DNA of 64,000 nucleotides from Triatoma infestans (lineage: Eukaryota > Arthropoda > Insecta > Hemiptera > Reduviidae): contig JAAEAF010000680.1 in assembly GCA_011037195.1 (NCBI GenBank), positions 62,001 to 126,000 on the forward strand, in the 5' to 3' direction. Made by a program: the position numbers and the translations under genes. The notes below the pieces were generated by a model. The model did not search any database. It was not told the DNA's origin and worked only from the letters and a program-made list of their open reading frames with translations. This document shows positions 11,240 through 25,500 of this stretch, in pieces. Within the stretch, counting starts at the first letter, position 1; each line of letters opens with the position of its first letter.

Positions 11240-14200
11240 ATGTCTGAGTGATGCTGAAGTGAAGCGGTGATACAAGAAGTAAATTTTTGAAAAACTCTTT
11301 GGTCTAGGAGTAATGCAAAAAAATAGTAAATCTCTTCGTTGGGTCCGCAATGCTGGATAAAATCCCCTTGTTTTCCTTTTTCTTAATTATAAAATTTTGT
11401 TGATATAAATTCATCAATTTAATGGGATCTGAAGTGAAATTATTCTTTGAGCATATTCCAAAATCTTTTGGTAACATTTTAAAGATAGCATTTAGTTTAT
11501 TAAGAAGTTAAATTCAGTTATTGGGTCCATTAATTAAGAAAACTAAGTATCTACATTACGACATTTAATTAGCTCGAGTACTTTGATAACTATATAAGCA
11601 TCAGTTTTCCAACACATTCTTAGAAAGGGTTTAGAGTTGTTACTAAAATACTGGATACATCACTTGGATGGAAGATCTGCTTTAAAAAGTAAATCAGAGT
11701 AAATAATTTTTGGTCTATATAAAGCTACTTACCTTTTTATCTCAACCCTTCGTATACTGATAACATTTGTCCCTTGCTACTCGTCTTCTACAATCACACC
11801 TTCATTTAGAATGGTGGTTGGATAAGTGCTGCTTAACAATCGATCTCTTGGACTGACTAGATAAGAGATTAAATTAGAACTCCCTTAAAACAGTTAAACT
11901 ATCTTAACTAAACAAACGACACAAATTCCTAGCAAGGCCATTTTTCCTCGTTCGAAACTGACATTACCATCACATTCCGATACATCTAATTCTTATTCAG
12001 CTAAAGTAAGGACTAGTATTCTTTGGAACAGCAACATGTTCTAGCATAAACAAAATACAAACTCTGCAAACTCTCCCTAGATTCGTTCAAAACTGTTCAC
12101 ATTAGTCACATATGTACTTACTTCCAGAGTGCATCTAAACGTATTAAAGTTGCTGCAATAATTTTCTTCAAGAACTCTTATCACATCCAAATTCTTTCGC
12201 AGCAAATTTATTGCTTAAAATAGTTTTGCCAAACTCAAATAGTATCGAGGGCATTGCACTGGCAATAAGGATGTTACTAGCTAAATAAAAAGGAATTCTT
12301 ATTTACTCTGTTGTTATCTAAACATGAACACAATAAATAAATGATACAGTAAGTGTTATTAATGTATTAATTTTGAACAAGAAATATAAGTAATGTTAGA
12401 TCACAAATTTTGTTATTTTAGAATGAAATTTATTTTATTTTGTTAAATAATGCTCTTTATAACAACCCCCAAATAGACTTTATAGCAACCCTAAGTAGCT
12501 TGTTGAATTCCTTTCTAATTAGGAGCTCATTTAGAGCAGGGTATATAATTAAATGCTCTCTTGTCATCATGGTCACATCATTACAAAATAACCATTTTGG
12601 GGATTTGACGAACGAATTCGAAAAAAAAAAAATGTCAACACCTTAAATCATGTATACAGTTGAGTAGCCTAAGTTCCTAATATGATGACACTTCTCTCTC
12701 AGCTTCCCCTTTGGGGGAAGTGGCAGTCACTTCTTCAAGGATCTTTGCAGACTGCATGCATCCCAGCCTAACAACACGAACCATATTTATACTGACATTT
12801 CCAACATTCATACAATACCAGAAGGTCTGCAGAGGTAGTTGATGTTGTTGCTTTAGCAAATCCCTAGGCAAACTCTAGTTCATCATCATACATATTCACT
12901 AACTTTTACGTCTACATTTTGTTTACAATCATAACGCCTAAGGGAGCCACAATAGATTTTTCGTTGCAGTGGATTTTGGCTCACTCCCTCCATAAACATT
13001 CATTCATTCTCTATCAGTTTAGCAGAGAACAAACCTATTTGTTCCTGTATATCTCGCAGCTTACTTAGAAAAAAATTTGTCCATTAGCAATTTTTTCATC
13101 AAAAGTAATTCTCTTCTATCGCAGCATGCAATTTGAATTGATTTTCTTGAGCTTCGATTTTAATAATCCATTGTGCTTTATTATTTGGACAGGGTCCATT
13201 TGCAATCAGATCAGTATCTAAAAAAGTTTTTAAGTTCCCTCATATTCCTTGGTTCTTATAAACCTGTTTTTGTAGGCAAAAATAATAATATATTATTACA
13301 TATTATTTAATTTTCAAATACCATAAATCATTTATAGTTTATGCTATTGTCTTAAATATGTTCATATTCATTTTTAGTCTGCTAAGTTCTGTAACGAGAA
13401 ATCTTGAGATGGTATCTATTTCTTGGTCGTGATTTGGACCCTCAGTTCCACACTATCCGCCATCTACATATATATATTAGAGGCGCTAATGACTTCTATA
13501 CTACATACTACTAGCATCGATTACATAAATTTGTACTTATATTTTACAGCCCTTTTGGGGAATATAATTAAACGTTAAAAAAAAGAAAAGGAAATAATCT
13601 AATTGAAAGATATACGGTAGCAAAGCAATATTGCTGGCTGTGATAATGTATATTGTATTTAGTTTTCTTTATAATTAGATGGAAGTGAAGGTGTACGGGA
13701 ATGAGGTGCGTTTGTCTGTGCTTAGTTGCATACAACCTCTGCAGCCCCCCTTTAGGGTATGATGTTAGTACCAAGTGATTTTGTTGTTTTTGAGCCTGGG
13801 AAATCTATAAGGATGGCATAACCCCCTGAAAAAAAGGCTAATCCACTGAAGATCATTATATATTGTTTGCTAGAAATTTTGGCTTCTATTTTTGAAGAAA
13901 TACTATTGAGTCAGTGATCAGTGCAACAGAGCTTATTGCGTTTAATACAAATCCGACATACTTCTCTTTAAAAAATGATTTCCACGCTTTCTCATTACAC
14001 TTCTTTTTTTTACTTTCTCATTCCTTTTACATTCATATCTACATGCTTGTTTCAGCTTATGATCAGTTTTAATATTCTTCATTAAGATTAATGTTTAAAA
14101 ATAGGTGAAGCCAGAAGATGCACAGCCTAAAAGATTCTACAAGAAATGGGGCAGAGGATAGCAAATTTAGAAGAAATAAATCTAATAATTGTGCCTCAGT

Positions 14201-15544
14201 TTACAACCATGCCCAACATATTGTAAATGGTACGTACGTTATTTTATTGAATGTAATAATAAATTATTATCAGATTTGCTAATTTCTTTCTCTTTTAATC
14301 CGAATACGATGATAAATTATGTATATTTGCGCAAGGTAATTCAGTTATGTTGGATTTTACTAATGAGTAGACATAGTTATTTTTTAAAAGAGATAATAAA
14401 CAAATCACCATTTTACAAGCTTATTTATCGGTTATAGAACACAATTTAAAACTTGGCAAATTTATTAAGATGAAACTCATTCGCAAAAATTAATTCTAGC
14501 TTGCACCAATCATACATTACCAATGTATACATTGCATCATCATTTGGAAACATTGTGATTCTTATTTAAGTTTGATCAGCATCTAAAATTCTTGGCTTGC
14601 GTTAGAGGGTGCCTGCACTGGTTCTTACACATAGTTCTGCTCATTGCAATCGAGCAGTAACTCAAACGATTATTGTTGAGGAAGGTGATTGGTAGATATG
14701 TTAAGTACCAACCAGACCTTTTTTTTGAGAGAACACAAGTCAGTCTACTGCGACTTATAACATCAGTTGCGGCTTCTTAAGTGGAAGTCAGTGCAAGTCT
14801 TAAGAGTTTAACAAACTTGATAAACTCTTAAAGATGGGAGAAAATTCAAATCTGGGCCGAATTAGAGAAACAGGAGCATGTTATGACGGGTATAATTTAG
14901 AAAAAAACTTTTGTTTTTGAAGAATTTATGTTTAAGAGAAGAGACACTGTATATGATTTTACTTATTAAATAAAAAATATCATAGCATTTTAATTACCTA
15001 ATTGCTTAAGAAAAATAATTCATCTGTCTGTAATAAATAACTAGAGAATCACTATGAACTGTCCTTATAACCGCGAATTAACGCTATTTAAGTATGAAGG
15101 TCATATGAAAGATGATACATCTTTTTTAGTGTAAAGTGTTGGCAAAAGAAAGCCGCTGCGGAATCTAAATTCAAACAAATTTCGTGTGGAAGTAGCAGCG
15201 GTTATTTTGTTATATGAAACTGCCATATTACCATTAATGCTAGAATTGTTTATGAAAGTAAACACATCATCACAGTTCGGAATTTCTTCTATCGAGAGTT
15301 TTTTTTAATTAATTATAATTTAAAAAAAAACCGGTATGAAACACATGTTTTTTTTTACTACATTAATACAATTTAATGGACAAATTTCATTAAAATTGCA
15401 GTGTTTACAATCGTTTAGTTGGGCTTGCCAAAAAAAAAGGAGGTAGGGGTTACAGATATATATTTGACCTGTGTGGCAGCCAACTCTGACCCAATCCACA
15501 CGGCTTGTGGCGGCAGTTTAAATTTAAACATAATTGGCATGGGA

Positions 15545-15800
15545 TCCCCCAGAATCTCATAAAATGAATTTTTCCGGGAAATGTTTCCAATAAAACTAAT
15601 ATGTTTATATCTGTACAGTCAGCATTCCAAATTTAAAGAAATCCTTTCAGCCTTTTTCGAGAAAATTCCTAATAACTCACGAATCTGTTCTAGTAAAGTC
15701 GCACTTCCAGTTAATCGATTTTCTTCAAATTTGAAATTGTACCAATGCTTCTTCAGAAAAAAAAGATCGATAGACTCTCGGGTAAAATTAAAGACTATCT
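15545..15800. repeat. Dispersed repeat related to 40975-41240
   Basis: Blocks such as CATAAAATGAATTTTTCCGG, a GCCTTTTTCGAGAAAA-like stretch, AGTAAAGT and CAGTTAATCGATTTT recur in the same order and spacing near 40999-41150 (CATAAAATAAATTTTCCCGG; GGTTGATCGATTTT). The two are diverged copies of one element of unknown class. Confidence 0.5.
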
Positions 15801-16127
15801 TCATTTTCATAACTATTGAAGAGTCTATATAAAGCAATTGTAGATATATAGAATGCCGTGTGGAAGATAAGAATATACTTTCATATGAACAGATCTCAAA
15901 TATTCTTTTTCTTTAAAAAACTGTTTTTTTCTGAAGCAAAAGTCGATTGGTCGATTTAATAATTCATTCAATTTCAATAGAACTATAAAATTTACAGATT
16001 ATATTATAGAAACAAATATTAAATTCAATCCTCATCCTTTTTAATAACATTTAAACTTGAATAAACCAAATAATTAAATTCTTGTTAATAAAAGCAATTC
16101 TTATTTTTGGTTTTATATAATTTGCAG

Positions 16128-19100
16128 AATCTTTGCGAGAGTGCAATGGCCTGTCAGTGGATCTCTATAGACCAAGCGAGTATGACAGACTTGCTTTGTC
16201 ACTTATTTCCCCGCTTCCCAATGAACAAGATTTCGCCATCAATGTATGTATGCTACTGTCTGGAGACATTAAACATGTACTGAAACTTGATAAACATCCA
16301 AGGATACTACATTATCTATTGGCTCATGCTGCTGTATTTCATGAACGTTAGTAAAAAAAAAAATGTGTTTTTGAAGAATGTTGTACCTTTATTTGTTCAA
16401 ATGGATTTTTTATTTATATGCTAATTTTGATAATATCTCTGTATCAGGGGGATTAAAGGAATTATTTGGAGAATTGTATGGCCGCGATAGGGGACATTCA
16501 ATTACCCATTTTTGGAAGGATGTTGTTCGTGACAAAGAACTTCATAGGCTCGCAGATGATAACTACTTCAACGAACTACCAGGTGACACTTTAGAGGTCA
16601 GATCATCAACATTCTAAGATATATTAAAAATTATTTAATATGAATTCAGACAATACAGTTAATTGGATATTTTCAAGCAAAATTGAAACTTTTATTCATT
16701 TATTTACTTTGCAATTCACAGGTGAATAACAATAGTAACAATGATTGGTATTTCGAATCCCTTGATCCTGGACTATTCTGTCTGGGACGCACTTTTGGCA
16801 CGCAGGATTTTATAGGGCAGAGAGTTATACAGATAGCTAACATATTACGAAACTTATCATTTTTTGAAGAAAATTCTTCCTTAATGGCACGAGATGTGAC
16901 TTTTATCAGGTAAATAAATAACTAATCTTCTAAATGAAACAATGTCTGATTGCCTATTTCGATTTTCTTTTGCAGTTATTTTTATATTTGATACATTGTA
17001 ACACCTTAGGCAATCCAAAATCTAAATTTTTGTCCCTATGTCTGTGGATAGATTTGTACTACTATCACGTAAAAGCTGGTTAAGATTTGACCTTATATTT
17101 AAATCCACAGTTTTTTCTTACTCCGGACAACCTATATATTATATGAGACTATAATGCAAAGAAAACTCCAAACAAATCCTTTGTCGGGTTTGTAATGAGG
17201 AAAACTGCTTTTTATCTGTGGACCAATGACCGATGCATCCAGTTAGTTTTTAATGCTTGGATGAACTGATTTTGACTAGGAGAGAGTGATCAATTAAGCT
17301 GACTGTAACTAACCATTATAATGACCGCTCGTCAGTATTATATCTAGATCGGGATGGCGTATCCTTGATCTTCTAGCACACCAATCCTTCTAGGATCTGG
17401 AATATCCTTGGATACTAGGTTGTTACAAAAGTTTCTGTGACGTAACAATGCTGCCGAACTTTGAAGTCAGTTAATAAATTCTATTTCCTGGTTTTGTTTA
17501 TGTATGTAATCTCCCGCACATCGCCCACAATTTTACTTGGACTAATCTTTGATTCAGAGATTCAAATCCAGAGATTATTCTTTGATTCAGAGATTCAGAG
17601 ATCCAGTCGTCGTTTGGATACCAGAAGATCACGTAGCCCATCCAGAATCAGCCAAAATCGGTTCAGGAAAAAAGTCTTTGCGTTTGGTGGCTCTTTGAAG
17701 TTTTTGCATTTTGAACTAGTTCCACGTGCCAGAACTGTTGACTTTGAACTTTATACTGAACAGCTGGATAGTTTATGAAAATTTTGAAAGCAAAGTTCCC
17801 CTTTCTAATTAAGCGAAATAAAGCTATTCTGCAGCATAAAAATCTCCCGGACAACGTTTGACTCAAGTGAGGCAGTCAACCTTTTGCTTCACTTCATACT
17901 ATCTGATTACGGTCTTTTCCGATCTCTAGCTTTTCGTAGGGGATGGCACTTGCAAATTATGAAGAGCTCGTTTGGATTAGCCTCAAAACCAAAGAAGCGG
18001 TACCGAAGTAACTAAATTAAAATGCTTGCAGAAAGATAAGTGAAATGGTAGAAAATGAAGGTTTCTATTTGGAAGAATAAGATTCAAGATTATGCACACC
18101 TTTTGTAACAGCCCACTACTATAGATAGATATTAATCGTTTCCTTTTAGACGTTGAGCATACCCAGCGCCATACCTTGTAAAAAGTTTTCATATTTGTTA
18201 TCTGAAAAGCGCGCTGGTGTGCACACAACGTGGATGCCAGCTTTTAAAACTTTGCTCTGTGATTTGGCTTTTGATTCAAAACCAGTTAATACTAACCATT
18301 AAAATGTTTGCTTCATTCATCTTTATAAGGAACACTGAAGCTTGGTTACATAAAATGAGTTTCTTCAAACCTTTTCTCAGAATCGAGACAGGAAGAATGT
18401 GTGTGAAACCTGTCTTTTTTAAAGGGGTATAGATACAAAGGGTATAAGTCCTTCTTACTGCACTGCTAACCTTCGGGCAGTGACTCTCATTACAAACAAC
18501 TCTTTACATCACCGCAAGTGTTCGCTTCTCTTCATAATAAAAGAAAATCTAAAGGAAGCATTGCTGGACTCGGAACCCGGAACCTCAACATGGGAGTCCA
18601 GCGCGCTATCACTGAGCTAATCCTCTTCTTTGTGGGAACTTGCTATTCTTGGTAATAGGTTAATCGGGCGTTGAAAAAGCTTAGTAAAAAAATATGTATA
18701 ATATAATGGTTATTTTTTTTTAATGTATTTTACAGATTCGCATTGTTGTGCGTTTCATCGTCATGGAATGATCTACCGCGTGCTGGTTGGGAAATGCTTG
18801 GTAATGTAGCTGAACATCTTAGTGGAGATTCGCCATTAGTGGATGATATATTAATGATTACCACTAAAGGACTGTTATCGGATGATAGAGCAGAAATTTT
18901 AGGATCTCTTAATATTATAAACGCAATGGCTCGTTCGGATACAAATGAACAGTTATTACTTACAGCCCTTACTCCAGAGGTAGTAATTTCCATTAGGCTA
19001 TACTAGTAAATGTGTTAATTTATGTTTTACCATTGCATTATTAATTTTTGTAAATAGTTAACTTTGAACAGACGCTTTTAATTTTTTACTTTCTTTTACA

Positions 19101-19543
19101 TTTTTCACTTTCTTTTTTTTATATATTTTTAATTTTCTTTAATGTAATGAATATGCACTTCATTTTATTATTTGTAACCACAATTCTATTTGTATGGGGT
19201 ATTTCCTCGAAAACAAATAAAGTCTATTCTATTCTATTAGTAAGTGTGTTACGATACATCTCTTTCCTGTAATGATATAAAAATATTAACTTCTTCTGCA
19301 AGCTTTTTTTTTTCCTTACATTTTCAATTCAATATATAATTAATCATTAATCTGCATCCTGATCTCTTTGTTTGACAGGTTTTTGAACGTGTATGTTCTT
19401 TGTTGTCACTTCATGATATTATGCTTCTAGTAGATACTCTAGAATGTCTTTATTCTATCAGTTCTATGGGTGATAAAGCTTGTAATTGCATCGTCAGAGT
19501 AAGAGGAGCAGTAGATATTTTAGTGTCCCTCATTACAGTTGAG
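16128..19543 (+). CDS. Bap170: Bap170 exons: conserved N-terminal helical region after the ARID
   Basis: Exons 16128-16346, 16448-16596, 16722-16909, 18736-18979 and 19379-19543 encode the region that follows the ARID domain in ARID2. It has [75 protein letters not shown] and [20 protein letters not shown]. The alternating Leu/Ile helices resemble the armadillo-like scaffold predicted for ARID2, which is thought to contact other PBAP subunits; that contact is family knowledge and is not shown by the sequence. Confidence 0.9.
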
Positions 19544-22500
19544 GTAAGAAACTTATAAATCGTATTCGATATTACCCTGAATTTCAGTATTTTACAATAA
19601 TGAGGCTTTTCATATCGCAGGCCCAGAGTTATGGACCAAAGGCATGCATTCAAATGAGAGTTGTAGAAACTGTAGACAATACAGTCAATACAATCACTAG
19701 ACGAGACATTACGCCCCTGGCTACGAGTCAGCCTTCTAGAACTCAAACAGCCCATATTGCAGCAGGACGGCCTACACCTAGTTTGACACCTCCAGCCCCT
19801 AGAACAAATCCTACACAACTTTTACCTCCGATATCACAATCATCTGTAGCTACACAACATGCGACAAATACACCTGTAGCACCAACCACAGCTAATCAGG
19901 CTTGTCAAGTTGGAGGCCTTCAGCAATCTCAAGTACAAAAAGGTATGGTATTTCATTTTTTTACGCTATTTTGTACCTTAAGAAGTTTTTGATTTAGTCC
20001 AGTTTCGCCTAGGTCACTTTTTGCAGTGTATGGTAAATGCAGATGCAAATTAAAATGGTGATGGTCCTACCAGCCACAACCACAACCACCTTTAGCCAGA
20101 TCGAGGAAACACTGGTGGCAATGCTTGTCACGAAAGTAGTATGAAATATACACAAGGATTATTCAATTCAATAAGAGAGACAAACCCGTGTTCCACATTT
20201 TTTTTCCATATTTCTTGCTATGAAACTTGACGGCAAGTAAAGACTCCTTGAGGGGGCCGAACAGAAAGAAATCTGATCTGGGCTGTATGGCGGATGTGTC
20301 AGAACTTGCGAGTCTATTTTTTTTGTAATAATCTCAACGGTTGATTGTGCTATATATAGGCGAGCGTTGTACTGGAGTATCATCAATCCCTTTACAAACC
20401 ACGTAGCTTTTCAGGTCCGCAAATTCTTTCATCTATTGTAACTCGGTTGTCTTCCTTAAAAACGAGCATCAATGCGGCATTCAAATGTTGATGTTGAAAC
20501 CACGATTGCTTGTCCCGGACATCCCAAATCAGACATCCAAGATTGGATCATATTTGAATAGATCAAAGTCCGCATGATTCATAAGATTTATACCCTACTG
20601 TATTCGGATTTCAGATGATTTCATTACCAAAAAGAAACAGAAATCATATTATTATTGAATGAATGATATATCTGAAACAGTGACCAACCAGCTGTTTTTA
20701 GCTGATCATGCCAGTTATTAATTCTAAAGTATTATTATTATTAAATAAATATTCTTTGATTTACGGTTCATGGCTTCCTTACTTTAGTGACCCTCATACA
20801 AAAGCATGTTTTAAATTACAGCGTTTACTCCAGTTTTTACTATTACCAGTGGAACATGAATAAACAATTTCAATGTTCGGCTTCTCGTGAAATGGATAAT
20901 TTTTTTAAGAAAACAGAATTGTATCTTGTTGCCTTTATCATAAATTTTTCTTTTTTTCTATTTTTTATTTTAACATGAGTCTTTATTTCAGTTCCAACCG
21001 TGCCAAGTTCACCGCCACCAAGCAATACTCGCTTATTAGCCAAAGAGAACGAACAGTTCGCTTTGGGCTGGCTGCGAAATACGTTAGAGGCACAAAAAGG
21101 TGCTAGAATAGAGGAAGCTGAATTGTACAAATTGTACATAAATTGGTGTGCAGGAGTTGGTAGGCAAGGGGTTATAGCACCAGCTCACTTTCCAAGATGT
21201 GTCAGGTACAGTTTTTTTGTTTCAAATACAAATTTATGTAAACACTAAATTATTTAAACTCATCTTAAATTAATTAATTATATCGGTTTCAGATCTGTTT
21301 TTGGACTTGCTGTTGGTCCTAAGATGATTACAACGGAAACTGGAAATCTGCATTGTTATGAGGGAATCTGCATGAAAAATAAAATTGGTAGTTCAGTACC
21401 ATCGCCCATATTAAAGGCACAATTATGTTCACCTCTTAGTACAGCAGCAATTAGTCACCATGAGCCTATCAAGGTAAGAAATTAGTAATTTAAAAGGAAA
21501 CAATTATTCATTAATCGTTTTTAGCAAAATAAGACATTATGGGGCTTGCGAGTGCATCGAATTTATATTTATTAAAATATAGAATTTATTTCCATACTTC
21601 TTGATCAGGATGCTCTAGGATTAAATACAAAAAACTTCAGGAATGAATTCTCTGGGTCAGAATAATGCGTTAATGTTTTGCAAAAAAAAAAAAATGATTC
21701 AGTAGAGAATTATAGATAAATGTGCGAAAACAGAATTCTTGTAAAAAACTCGGATCTTTTTCTTCTTCTTCTTCTTATTTTTTTAAAGATTCACTAAAAA
21801 ATTTAAAGAAATAAAAGTGATAGAAAAATAAATTTTCTGACCAATAAGCCAACAAATTCAAAACATTGAGCTAACATGTGGTGATACAAATCTCAACCTC
21901 ATTTTATAGTATAAATTATACAAAAATTTGGCGTAGGGTCGGAATTGACTTAATGGGGCTAATATAGGACTGCTATGTAGAAGATTGTTAAGGGGCTTGA
22001 GAATTATGGTTGGATTGGTCTCTGTTGGTAGGATTTATAACTAGCCAAGTAGCCGCAACAACCGCTAGATAGTAGGACGTTATCTGTCTGCAGAGCTTGT
22101 TACTTGATACCTTTTATTTTTATTACAATAAAATTCTTCGGTTTGACTCTAATGAGGATATTATATTATTACTTTCTCTTATTCCTAGTAAGAGGAAGCG
22201 TTACGATCGTATCAAATCTTAGAAATTAAGTTTTCACTGGAAATACATGCTTTGAAGGTCCCTTGAATACGAAAAAAAAAAGATTTTGTTAGGAAAAGCC
22301 TTGTGTGTATGAGTGAACAATACCTCAAAAACGAAAAATCGTAGGAAGTTCAAACTTGGTATTCATTCAATTCAGGTACCTAGGATTAAATACAAAAATC
22401 AACTTCTGATTCGCGTATTTGACGGGAAGTTTTGGGCAAAATCCATCAGTCGGACTTTTTTCGTAATTTGCTTGAAAATGGCTTCAACGATGTGTTTTAT

Positions 22501-25500
22501 ACTCACACACGCACCCACATAGCGTCCACTTATGTATATAACCTGACTATCTATTTTCAAATCTTTTACCCCTCTCTGTGATATTTTTTTTTTGTGTACT
22601 TATTTTAGCGGTTTTTTTTAAATTGTCCTTAAGAAATATTTAGTAGAAAGTAAATCTGGAAGCGTTATGTTTAGGTTGAAAATGGGGGAAGTGTTACCCC
22701 TTCAGATGGTGGTACTACATGTTCTATCAAATTTCTTCTCGCCAATAAGGTGAGCCTCAAATTTGAGGTAACTTGTATTGAATCAGTTGATAGCCTTGGT
22801 ATTAATTACATTATATTTGTTTTTGTTTTTTTTTTTTTGGCTATCTAAATATAATAGATGAGAAAATATAATACAAAATAAATTAATAAATAAATATGAG
22901 CAGAGCATGTGACTTAATCTAGCATGGTTTTTTTGATAAAAATAAATAAAATCTGCTTTTTTTTTTGAAACTTTGTAATTTCGATTTGTTTGAGTTATTA
23001 TTAAAACAAGATACTAACCGACAATATGTACTTAATGTCTTCACTTCTCGAATGATCCGGAAAAGTTGTTTTGCGTTTGCTTATGTGAAAAACAGAACAC
23101 TTCCAAACTATATGTCTTTGAGTTTTTATTAGTTATGACTTTATATGTAATGAGTTATCATGAAAATAATCATTGTAGCGAACTAACATTCAAATTTTTT
23201 TCCTAACCACTGTTTAACTATTACAGCAATCGTTTGTTAACTTTTTTTCTTTTTTTTTATAGGATTTCAACTAATGAATCAATTTTTTTGTGTGTGTGGA
23301 TTGTTTTAACTTTTTTAAAATACTTTTTACAAAAATTTACCATGTAAAATCACAATTTGATTTTCTTCTCCTAAAAAGGTTTTAATCAGTAAACTGAAGA
23401 TGATTTGAACATTGGATTCTCATATAGATGACTGCCAGATTATTAATTTTTTTTTGTCTTTGTTAAATTAATTAACAGGTGACTCAAAGACAAGCACAAG
23501 CACGTATGATGCAAAATGCACCGCTCCCTGCAACTCAGACAAAAACCATAACTACTGCTGCAGAAAACAAACCTCATTCCGTAATAATGGAAGCAAAGTT
23601 TGCCAATAACAACTGCCGAATTAATGGGTTGAGGACAGATGTTCCTGTATGTTAATTTTTTTATTTAAATTTTTTTATTTATATTAATTTTTATTTTGTC
23701 TCAATCGTATTTTCAAAAAATTTCGAAAATAAAACTTACATAGATAACTTTTTTTTATATTTCAGGAGAAACAAGAAGACATATCTACTAAGCCTCCACC
23801 ACTTACACCAATCAATCAGAAAATTAATTTGCTTCAGAGTTCAACTCAAACCCATTTAAACCATCAACACAGCACAACTGATGGTGGGGCACAAACTGAT
23901 GAAGGTGCATCAAACAGTAGTTCAATTAGTTCTAGCATCAGTAAAGGTTATTATTTGTCATTTTTCAAATATTTCTGTTAGAAATGATGAAAATAAATGT
24001 TTTCCATGCTAAGGTTTGCGCTCTTTTTTGTTGTTGTTGTTTATGGATTATTCGGTAGGAGTTTAGTGAAATAGAAGAAGAAATACTTATCTCCGTATGA
24101 TATCATCTTATAACTTCCAGGCATGGATTGTTCTAGGTTTAGAAACATGAGTAAAACATTCACTTATCCGAGGCATAATTGTTTGAATATCTTGCATATT
24201 ATATTCACACATTCAAATTAATTCTAGTATGTTCTAGAGGGCTAGAGAAGATAACTTACTCAAGAAACTTCTAGTGAATGAGACAAGGTTTAATGAAATC
24301 AGATAAACTCTCTCTCTCTGCCAGCTTAAATACAATAAGAACATGTCACTAAGAAAACAGTTGAATACCACAATTATATTTCTGCATCTTGATTACTGTT
24401 CATTAGTGTATAGTGATTTAACACTGCTAAAAAGAAACTTAAAATTGCCAAGATCATGGAATTCTTGTGTTCGCTTTATTTTAAATGTAAGAAGAGATGA
24501 GCATATTACTCCTCATTTTATCTTTCTCAACTGGTAAATGTTAAGTACAGAAAGAAGTATTCTCTCGGTAATTTGTTGTTATGCTTTTGAAAAATCAATA
24601 TCCCCAATATTTATTTATTTTTTTCATTACTAAGGCCCAGTTAGATTTAAGAAATACCAGAGCTGTTAATACTAAATTCTATATCCCACCATACAGAACA
24701 GTTACATACAAAACTTCATTTCTTATGCAACCTTCTCATTTCTGGAACTCTTACCTCCAAATTTAATTCATAAAAGTACAATAGTTTCATTTAAAAATGC
24801 ATTATACGATTACTTAATGCGGTCCTTCATAGATGACGCTACTAATTAAAGAGTTTATTTTTATATTGTATTTCAATGCCGTGTACATTATTATCACTTA
24901 TAGTGATAAAGAACTTTTTGCAATAAATTTTGTAATTAATGTTACTTTTTGTTTGTTATCCTTAAGGGATATTGCCCTAGAACAAAATAAAAGTTTCTCT
25001 CTCTCTCTCTCTCTCATTGCAATAGAACACACTTTATTATTTTAGGATTTATTTTATATTATATGTTTTTTTTTTAAGTATTTTTTGTTTTGTTCATTTT
25101 AATTATGACATAAGTACATATATATGTCAAATGAATACTTTTGCTTTTTTTTATACTTTATTTATATTGTATTTATTCTTAAGGGAATTATTTCCGGATT
25201 AAAAAAAATGTTTCTTATCTCTCTTTTTATCTTTTACGTTTCTTAGTTCCGAACGTATTACTATTGGCTTCCTCTGGGTGATTCTTTGACTAACTACTAG
25301 GCATGGACAACTTTTTGCATTTATCCTTGTGGACGATGGATTTAGTCATGTGGATGATGGGCAGCCCAGAAGCAAGTTCAAAATGGGTGACACAGAGATA
25401 TTGGATCTCTGATAGTTCCGTTTCATATAGCTGACTTCCTAACAACATGTTATTTTTTAAAGAGTAATAGGGCTCTTCCGGATTAGATTTATAGAGATTG

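Larger units (their letters stand above)
5551..16127. other. 10.6-kb interval between Crag start and first seen Bap170 exon
   Basis: AT-rich intergenic and/or first-intron DNA. It should contain the Crag promoter and probably the 5' exons of Bap170, but neither a clear promoter nor an ARID-coding exon could be recognised by eye. It holds small repeats (near 9640, 10690-11145, 11192-11239 and 15545-15800) and one coding-looking minus-strand segment (7086-7253), all listed separately. The remaining short open frames look like chance frames. Confidence 0.6.

Noticed and set aside
14105..14160. Plus-strand segment VKPEDAQPKRFYKKWGRG after an AG as a Bap170 exon
   Set aside because: It ends in a stop without a usable donor and does not match the known post-ARID sequence.
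18562..18626. Possible tRNA gene (minus strand, CAT anticodon position)
   Set aside because: The T-arm has an extra base and the segment is joined to a SINE body with relatives elsewhere, so it is scored as a SINE head.
19450..19818. A 122-codon minus-strand frame
   Set aside because: It is the antisense shadow of two well-supported Bap170 exons.
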